Positions 1-4,343 of a stretch of DNA of 5,817 nucleotides are shown here, piece by piece (the first letter of the stretch is position 1; each line of letters opens with the position of its first letter). The position numbers and the translations under genes are program-made. The DNA is taken from the NCBI GenBank assembly GCA_023230175.1, contig JALNXV010000240.1, positions 1-5,817 on the forward strand, written 5' to 3'. The notes below the pieces were generated by a model. The model ran no database searches. It worked only from the letters and a program-made list of their open reading frames with translations, and was not told the origin of the DNA. This stretch comes from Candidatus Cloacimonadota bacterium (lineage in GTDB: Bacteria > Cloacimonadota > Cloacimonadia > Cloacimonadales > WRIO01).

Positions 1-412
1 GTTTAAAAGTATACACTCCTGGCGGAAAATATATTTCCAGAAGTTGTGGGGTTGGGTGATTAAAAGATAGATAAACTTGACTTTGATCATCATATAATGC
101 TTGAATAAGCCTATTTAAATATATTGAGCAGTCAAGAGTAGTATTATGATTTATTGGATCATTATTCACAGTAATATTGTTTATAAGTGAATTAAAACCA
201 AATGTTGTTACATCAATAATCCTTGAAATGTCAACAGGATCAGGTATTCCACCTTGAACTCCGGCTAAAGTCCAGCTTATTGTTGTTCCGTCTTCTTCTA
301 AAGGTAATCTCTTCTGTGGTATTATGCTAAATATTGAGTTTAATGAGTTTAAAGATACGACAGATAATATAGAGAAGATAATCGCTACTATATATTTTTT
401 TCTGATTTTCAT
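1..412 (-). CDS. Secreted pectate-lyase-like beta-helix protein, N-terminal part (runs off left edge)
   Basis: An open frame starts with ATG at 412 and runs to the window edge without a stop, giving the first 137 residues. Residues 1-23 look like an export signal: a KIRKK basic start followed by a hydrophobic stretch. Residues 66-73 (IDVTTFGF), 99-107 (LNRLIQALY) and 127-137 (IYFPPGVYTFK) match in order the opening of the pectate lyase superfamily (Pectate_lyase_3 type), where a 'DVTxFGA', an 'AIQxAL' helix and a 'VYFPPGTYxI' strand lead into the right-handed beta-helix. The start is supported by GGAG at 420-423, seven bases upstream, and by a 4-base ATGA overlap with the stop of the preceding gene, so translation is probably coupled. 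By inference the product is exported and binds or cleaves a polysaccharide. The catalytic part lies outside the window, so enzyme activity and substrate are unknown; such folds also occur in non-enzymatic surface proteins. Confidence 0.72.
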   Translation of the reverse strand, partial: MKIRKKYIVAIIFSILSVVSLNSLNSIFSIIPQKRLPLEEDGTTISWTLAGVQGGIPDPVDISRIIDVTTFGFNSLINNITVNNDPINHNTTLDCSIYLNRLIQALYDDQSQVYLSFNHPTPQLLEIYFPPGVYTFK

Positions 413-1422
413 AATCCCACTCCGTAATTTTTTCCTATAGTAACACTTCCTGCTTGTATATTTGTATATAATAATACCTTCTCTCCGGTTGGAGACATTA
501 TTGTTTTGATTAATCCTTTTTCCTGGCGAATGATGTTCTCTCTATTACTATCAAGACAGTTAACTATAATATACGCATAATCAGATGTGTAAAGTACCTT
601 ATCGCCAGCTTTATTAATAGAAGGAGAATAGGCTTTTACATTATTGATAATTGAATAATTATAAGTACCATTGTTTAGTTCAAGCATTTCTATGTTGTAT
701 GTACCCGTCTCATAAACAAATCTACTTGCGTCTTGATTACGGAGTTCTAATGAACCTCTTGGGGCTATAGGAATAATTTCTTTAGTATTAATATTTATTG
801 AATAGAGCCCTTGGTTTGTTCCAAAGTATATTTCTGTATCACTTTTTGCAAAAATAACATTACCATTAGGAAATACCTGATCTTGGGCTGTTAAATTAAC
901 TAACTGATTTGTAGTTAAATCATAATAATTTATTTGCCCATATTTAGGGGTTGCCAGCTTATCTTCATTCAATGATAATGATATTCTCCCTAATGGATTT
1001 GTACTATAGTGTATAAGAGCGATATTATCATTATTAATATCTTTTTTGTATATGTAATAAATAGCATTTTTTAATGTACTGAAATACATATAATTTGAAG
1101 AGCTATCAAAACAGTATGAATAAATTTCTAATGAATCCGGTACTAATTGTTTATACCCCGAGCCATCCAGATTCATTATATGTCTGCCATTGGTTAAATA
1201 TTTGCCATCTGGAGTAAAATGAGCATCCTCACTCATTAATTTATCGTAATTATTATATTCGTTAGCGATATATTGAATATTATTTCCATCAATATCCATG
1301 ATTGCTAAATGTATCACAGATGGGATGTATGGTTCATCATAAGAATCATTATCTAAAATATCTAAACACGACGTCATAGTTATGCTTAAGCATAAGATTA
1401 AAATTATCCTGAATATTTTCAC
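409..1422 (-). CDS. Putative lipoprotein with beta-propeller-like repeats (337 aa)
   Basis: Residues 1-18 are a hydrophobic signal (KIFRIILILCLSI core) ending at TMTSC, so Cys19 is a plausible lipidation site, though Met at position -3 makes the lipobox imperfect. The mature part carries repeated units resembling TolB/PD40-type propeller blades: 'DAHFTPDGKYL' near 66-76 followed by 'IMNLDGSGYKQL' (82-93), 'YSPSINKAGDKVLYTSD' (265-281) and 'MSPTGEKVLLYT' (309-320), with weaker units near 103-115, 147-170 and 189-212. Six to seven blades would fill the length. No catalytic residues are recognised, so a binding or scaffolding role at the envelope is an inference. The start codon is GTG (1422-1420), chosen because AGAGGT lies five bases upstream and because GTG overlaps the TGA of the upstream gene; the next in-frame Met (residue 16) would destroy the signal peptide. 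Its own stop overlaps the next start (ATGA, 409-412). Confidence 0.72.
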   Translation of the reverse strand: MKIFRIILILCLSITMTSCLDILDNDSYDEPYIPSVIHLAIMDIDGNNIQYIANEYNNYDKLMSEDAHFTPDGKYLTNGRHIMNLDGSGYKQLVPDSLEIYSYCFDSSSNYMYFSTLKNAIYYIYKKDINNDNIALIHYSTNPLGRISLSLNEDKLATPKYGQINYYDLTTNQLVNLTAQDQVFPNGNVIFAKSDTEIYFGTNQGLYSININTKEIIPIAPRGSLELRNQDASRFVYETGTYNIEMLELNNGTYNYSIINNVKAYSPSINKAGDKVLYTSDYAYIIVNCLDSNRENIIRQEKGLIKTIMSPTGEKVLLYTNIQAGSVTIGKNYGVGL

Positions 1423-2129
1423 TTTTTACCTCTTTTTTTAAATTCTTTAACCTGATAAATCTCATTTTCAACAAATCCCTCTTTAAATGTAGAGAATAAA
1501 GCTTCATTGTTAAATACATAGACAGATATTTTTACAGGTAGCATACATGGTACATCCCCGGAAAAAGATATTTCCGGCATACTTTGAAGTTCATTAACTG
1601 ATGCAGATATCCTCAAAGAAGATTTGAAGACTGTTCCTTTTAGTTTTTTGTCAGCAATTTTCAATTCTGACTTTTTGCTATTCTGAGGACTTAGCTGAAT
1701 TGAGCCTATTTCTTTCATCTGTTGTATGCGTTCTATTACTTCATAATCAGATAAAAGATTGCACTCATACCATCTTCCATCTTCGTCTGAACCGGATAAA
1801 CTGATTACTTTCATAGTTTTAAAATCGATGATGTAATTAACCGTATTCCCTTCAAATTTTTCCTGAATTTCGAACTCATGAACATTTTTTTTTATTACTT
1901 CCATGCTAATCAGCTCATCTGCCTGATCTTTTGATTGATAAATGATTTTATCACCAGCTGATAAATCTGATGAAAAGCGATACGGCGAAGTATATTGAAC
2001 AAATGCAATCATGTCATTCTGTGCGTCTGTATCAAGATAACCTTCTTCCCAATCTTCTTCAATGTCATACGCAAACAAAGATGAAAAGATGACGAGTAAG
2101 CTTATAAACAGCAAACTTTTTTTCTTCAT
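1419..2129 (-). CDS. Secreted protein of unknown function (236 aa), first gene of three-gene operon
   Basis: I do not recognise this protein. It starts with a clear Sec signal peptide: KKK, a hydrophobic core LLFISLLVIFSSL and a likely cut after Ala20 (SLFA|YD). The mature part opens with a very acidic stretch (residues 22-35) and is then mostly alternating polar and hydrophobic segments, suggesting a beta-rich soluble domain. It has two cysteines in the mature part (Cys123, Cys195), which could form a disulfide outside the cytoplasm, and a basic C-terminal tail (KEFKKRGKK). There are no further transmembrane segments and no known catalytic motif. The ATG at 2129 has a strong GGAGG (2134-2138) four bases upstream. 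It is the promoter-proximal gene of the operon, and its TGA overlaps the GTG of the lipoprotein gene by 4 bases. Shared export and coupling suggest it acts with the two downstream products, but no function can be assigned. Confidence 0.75.
   Translation of the reverse strand: MKKKSLLFISLLVIFSSLFAYDIEEDWEEGYLDTDAQNDMIAFVQYTSPYRFSSDLSAGDKIIYQSKDQADELISMEVIKKNVHEFEIQEKFEGNTVNYIIDFKTMKVISLSGSDEDGRWYECNLLSDYEVIERIQQMKEIGSIQLSPQNSKKSELKIADKKLKGTVFKSSLRISASVNELQSMPEISFSGDVPCMLPVKISVYVFNNEALFSTFKEGFVENEIYQVKEFKKRGKK
1428..1433 (-). promoter_or_regulatory. Ribosome binding site that fixes the GTG start at 1422
   Basis: The minus strand reads AGAGGT, five A residues, then GTG. The same AGAGGT core precedes the hydrogenase start, which supports the non-ATG start of the lipoprotein gene. 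The site lies inside the end of the upstream coding region, as expected for a coupled junction. Confidence 0.7.
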
Positions 2130-2180
2130 TTTTCCTCCATAATTTTTTTATACTTATTTCTAAGAAATCAACTAATTATG

Positions 2181-2209
2181 AAACTAATTTAAAAAAATTG
2201 CCTTGTCAA
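2181..2209 (-). promoter_or_regulatory. Probable promoter of the three-gene secreted-protein operon
   Basis: The minus strand has a perfect -35 hexamer TTGACA (2209-2204). A 17-base spacer leads to TAGTTT (2186-2181), only a 3/6 match to TATAAT. A run of 12 A (minus strand, 2228-2217) lies just upstream of the -35, where an UP element would sit. Transcription would start near 2174, giving a leader of about 45 bases. The -35 and A-tract are convincing; the weak -10 leaves the exact start uncertain, and a lineage with a different housekeeping sigma consensus could use another element. Confidence 0.42.
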
Positions 2210-2216
2210 TAATTTA

Positions 2217-2228
2217 TTTTTTTTTTTT
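2217..2228. repeat. Homopolymer run of 12 T (12 A on the transcribed strand)
   Basis: This single-base run lies 7 bases upstream of the TTGACA box. It may act as an A-tract/UP element, and a run of this length could also vary by slippage. Only the run itself is directly visible. Confidence 0.6.
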
Positions 2229-2356
2229 GGCGACTAACCATAAAAAGTATCCACCGATTAAAACCTTTATATAGTTAATGAAAAAGAGTATATGAAATTA
2301 ATTTTTAGCGTTAATAAGAAGAAAGGTATTGCACATAATATTTCTTAAAAATTGAA
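2229..2356. other. Gene-free AT-rich spacer
   Basis: There is no convincing gene in this part of the 409-base gap between 2129 and 2539. The longest start-to-stop stretches are an 18-codon frame on the plus strand (2292-2348, preceded by no clear ribosome site) and about 12 codons on the minus strand. The bases next to the terminator stem (2356-2348) give the minus-strand tail TTCAATTTT; nothing else recognisable was found. Confidence 0.6.
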
Positions 2357-2366
2357 TAGCCTATCA

Positions 2367-2374
2367 TTTTTAGA
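2367..2374. repeat. Target-site duplication, left copy (TTTTTAGA)
   Basis: Identical to 2503-2510, directly abutting the first base of the left terminal inverted repeat. The duplicated octamer is what would have been the loop of the pre-insertion terminator hairpin. Confidence 0.75.
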
Positions 2375-2502
2375 GGCTGTCTCAAAATTAAAGTTGTGCG
2401 AGCATTCCTGCTTGCGCTCAAAACCTTAACTAACAGATATTCAATATTTTATGAAGCTACAAACTGGAAGCCTGTAGAACATTTCTGTATTTTAGGACAG
2501 CC
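2375..2502. mobile_element. MITE-like non-coding insertion, 128 bp
   Basis: The ends are imperfect 14-base terminal inverted repeats: GGCTGTCTCAAAAT at 2375-2388, and the complement of 2489-2502, GGCTGTCCTAAAAT (12 of 14 identical, first 7 perfect). Both sides are flanked by the same 8 bases, TTTTTAGA (2367-2374 and 2503-2510), as expected for a target-site duplication. There is no open reading frame, so the element is non-autonomous and would need a transposase supplied in trans. The end sequence resembles the GGCTGTC-type ends found on several DDE-transposase insertion sequence families, but I cannot fix the family. The interior carries a GC-richer hairpin near the left end (2396-2417). An ambiguous boundary (one extra A/T pair, AGGCTGTC) would give a 6-bp duplication instead of 8. 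Confidence 0.78.
2396..2417 (+). repeat. Internal hairpin of the inserted element
   Basis: GTGCGAGC (2396-2403) and GCTTGCGC (2410-2417) can form eight base pairs around a 6-base loop ATTCCT, using two G-U wobbles if read as plus-strand RNA. The stem is clearly GC-richer than its surroundings. Its asymmetric position near the left end suggests a subterminal structural or transposase-binding element; that role is inference. Confidence 0.4.
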
Positions 2503-2510
2503 TTTTTAGA
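2503..2510. repeat. Target-site duplication, right copy (TTTTTAGA)
   Basis: Identical to 2367-2374, directly following the last base of the right terminal inverted repeat (GACAGCC, ending 2502). Confidence 0.75.
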
Positions 2511-2538
2511 TGATAGGCTAATTTATTGTTAAGTTTAC

Positions 2539-4284
2539 TTATCGTTTAATTATAGGTCGTGCAATATATGAAGTATGTAAAAGGTGATGAGCTTTTTCGG
2601 AATTAGGCTTTTCTAAAAATTCATCATAGACTTGCTTAATGGAAGGATTATGGTGTGAATGTTTATATTTGAGTTCACTATCTTCTTGATATAGCCCTTG
2701 AGCTCTTTGATTTCTAATGACATTAGTAGAAACATAAGGTTGTCCACCGCCTCCTACACAACCGCCACGACAAGCCATAACTTCTATAAAGTGGTAAGGT
2801 AATTCTTTGCCTTCTTTTTTGGCTTTTCTTACTTCATCTAAAAGTTCAGCGACATTTGCTAAGCCTGAAGCCACAGCAATACGAAGTTTTATGCCGGCTA
2901 CTTCTACTTCACCGACTTTAATAGCTTTATGACCTCTTACAAATTCTACGTTAGGATTAGGCATATCTTCACCGGTTACTAAGAAGTAAGCTGTTCTGAT
3001 TGCTGCTTCCATAACACCACCTGTAGTGCCGAAAATAGTACCTGCTCCGGTATATTCACCGAGTGGACTATCAGCTTTTCCTTTAGGTAAACCTTTGATA
3101 TCAATACCTCTCATTTTTAACATTCTGGCAAATTCGCGAGTGGTAAGAGTAATATCTACATCTTTATGGCCGGAAGCATACATATCTTCCATTCTTTCGA
3201 TTTCATATTTTTTGGCAGTACAAGGCATAACAGAAACCAAGAAAATTTTATCGGGGGATATATTCATTTTCTTTGCCCAGTAAGTTTTTACCATAGTTCC
3301 TACCATTTGATGAGGTGATTTAGCAGTAGAAAAATGTGGTATCAAATCAGAATAGAATTTTTCTAAATAATCAACCCACGAAGGGCAGCAAGAAGTTATT
3401 AATGGTAGTTCATTTGGATTTTCTTTTAAGATAGTTGCGAGTTCGGTAGCTTCTTCCATAATGGTTAAATCAGCTCCGAAATTAGTATCAAAAATATAGT
3501 TGAACCCAAGCATTCTGAGGGCAGTGTACATTTCACCAACGACATTAGTGCCGGGTTCTAATCCAAATTCTTCACCGAGAGCAACTCTAACCGCAGGAGC
3601 TTCTTGTACAACACAAATTTTGTCCGGATCGTCAAGTGCTTCCCAAACAGCATCTGTAGCATCTTTTTCATAAATTGCTCCAACCGGACAATATGCTGCA
3701 CATTGGCCACATTTAACGCATTCAGAATCATTTAAAGATCTATTGTATGAGGGGCCTACAAAGGTATCAAAGCCTCTATTTGAATAGGATAATGCGTGAA
3801 CGCCTTGGACATCATTACATACTTGAATACATCTACCGCATTGAATACAGTATCCCGGATCTAATGTGAGTGCAACTGAAGATGTATCTTTCTTTGTATT
3901 TTTTCTTGCAATCGGATGAACCGGTAAACCGGTAATGCCCAATTCTTGAGATAAAGATTGTAATTCACAATTTCCGTTACGAATACATTGAGGACAATCA
4001 TTAGGGTGATTAGTTAAAATAATTTGTAGAGCATTTCTTCTTAAATCCATTAATTTTTTAGTATGGGTAATGATTTTCATTCCATTTTCAGCGTTTGTTG
4101 AGCACGCTCTTACTAATCTTCCATTAGCTTCGACCATACAAACACCGCAATTTCCGGTTGCAGGTAAATCTTGTATATAGCATAATGTTGGAATCTTGAA
4201 TCCTGCTTTTTTAGCTACATGTAGAATTTTGGTATCTTTTTGTACTTCTACTTCAATACCATTTACATTAACAGTTATCATCAT
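2539..4284 (-). CDS. hydA: [FeFe] hydrogenase catalytic subunit, five-cluster type (581 aa)
   Basis: This cytoplasmic enzyme catalyses 2H+ + 2e- <-> H2. The domains follow the full Clostridium pasteurianum CpI order: [2Fe-2S] ligands Cys35, 46, 49, 61; the His-ligated [4Fe-4S] at His93, Cys97, 100, 106; two ferredoxin-type [4Fe-4S] sets at Cys146/149/152/156 and Cys189/192/195/199; then the H-cluster motifs TSCCPSW (297-303), MPCTAKKYE (353-361) and EVMACRGGCVGGGGQ (501-515). Ligands should be Cys300, 355, 505 and 509. Proton-relay candidates Cys299, Glu278, Glu281 and Ser319, and Lys358 near the active site, are present. A small-subunit-like tail (about 530-573, ending HHLLHTSY) is fused, and no extra C-terminal ferredoxin domain follows. 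The first of two adjacent Met codons is chosen because AGAGGT lies six bases upstream. It looks monocistronic, with its own promoter and terminator and no adjacent NuoE/NuoF-like partner, so ferredoxin-linked versus NAD(P)H-linked (HndD/HydA group) use is undecided. Confidence 0.97.
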   Translation of the reverse strand: MMITVNVNGIEVEVQKDTKILHVAKKAGFKIPTLCYIQDLPATGNCGVCMVEANGRLVRACSTNAENGMKIITHTKKLMDLRRNALQIILTNHPNDCPQCIRNGNCELQSLSQELGITGLPVHPIARKNTKKDTSSVALTLDPGYCIQCGRCIQVCNDVQGVHALSYSNRGFDTFVGPSYNRSLNDSECVKCGQCAAYCPVGAIYEKDATDAVWEALDDPDKICVVQEAPAVRVALGEEFGLEPGTNVVGEMYTALRMLGFNYIFDTNFGADLTIMEEATELATILKENPNELPLITSCCPSWVDYLEKFYSDLIPHFSTAKSPHQMVGTMVKTYWAKKMNISPDKIFLVSVMPCTAKKYEIERMEDMYASGHKDVDITLTTREFARMLKMRGIDIKGLPKGKADSPLGEYTGAGTIFGTTGGVMEAAIRTAYFLVTGEDMPNPNVEFVRGHKAIKVGEVEVAGIKLRIAVASGLANVAELLDEVRKAKKEGKELPYHFIEVMACRGGCVGGGGQPYVSTNVIRNQRAQGLYQEDSELKYKHSHHNPSIKQVYDEFLEKPNSEKAHHLLHTSYIARPIIKR

Positions 4285-4290
4285 AATTTA

Positions 4291-4296
4291 ACCTCT
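4291..4296 (-). promoter_or_regulatory. Ribosome binding site of the hydrogenase gene
   Basis: The minus strand reads AGAGGT, TAAATT, then ATG ATG. The six-base spacing favours the first ATG (4284) over the second, which would be nine bases away. Confidence 0.7.
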
Positions 4297-4314
4297 TAAT
4301 ATTCTTTCTTTAAA

Positions 4315-4343
4315 AAGATAAGAGATAAATATGGATTAGTCAA
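4315..4343 (-). promoter_or_regulatory. Probable sigma70-type promoter of the hydrogenase gene
   Basis: On the minus strand, TTGACT (4343-4338, 5/6 match) is followed by a 17-base spacer and TATCTT (4320-4315, 4/6 match). Predicted transcription starts near 4308, giving a leader of about 24 bases that contains the AGAGGT site. The -35 box begins at the base immediately after the TAG of the upstream gene. No terminator hairpin is visible between the two genes, so some read-through from upstream is possible. Confidence 0.55.

Larger units (their letters stand above)
2357..2520 (-). terminator. Hydrogenase terminator hairpin, split by an insertion
   Basis: The two arms, TAGCCTATCA (2357-2366) and TGATAGGCTA (2511-2520), are perfect 10-base inverted complements, extendable to 11 with the next base pair. 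The right arm begins 18 bases after the hydrogenase stop codon, and on the minus strand the left arm is followed by TTCAATTTTT, a modest T-tract. Without the inserted element, the arms would close over the 8-nt loop TTTTTAGA, an ordinary Rho-independent-like terminator. At present about 144 bases separate the arms. Whether termination still works is unknown: the inserted ends also pair with each other and would extend the stem. Confidence 0.6.

Noticed and set aside
2147..2152. TATAAA on the minus strand as the -10 box of the secreted-protein operon
   Set aside because: Transcription would start around the ribosome site near 2140 and remove most of the leader, and the hexamer 17 bases upstream (TTAGTT) is a poor -35.
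2292..2348. An 18-codon plus-strand frame (MKLIFSVNKKKGIAHNIS)
   Set aside because: There is no clear ribosome site, it is very short, and it lies in AT-rich spacer where such frames arise by chance. It also runs opposite to all other genes.
2357..2520. The whole 164-bp inverted-repeat segment as one element with 25-base ends, or as a structured RNA
   Set aside because: The perfect 8-bp direct repeat between the inner and outer inverted repeats explains the mismatched stretch between the arms. It fits an insertion into an existing hairpin better than one long terminal repeat.
2357..2520. A CRISPR array or tandem repeats in the intergenic region
   Set aside because: There are only single inverted and direct repeat pairs; no regularly spaced repeats or spacers are present.
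3026..3283. An 85-codon open frame on the plus strand
   Set aside because: It lies wholly antisense to the conserved hydrogenase H-cluster region, has no recognisable domain, and is best explained as a shadow of the real gene.
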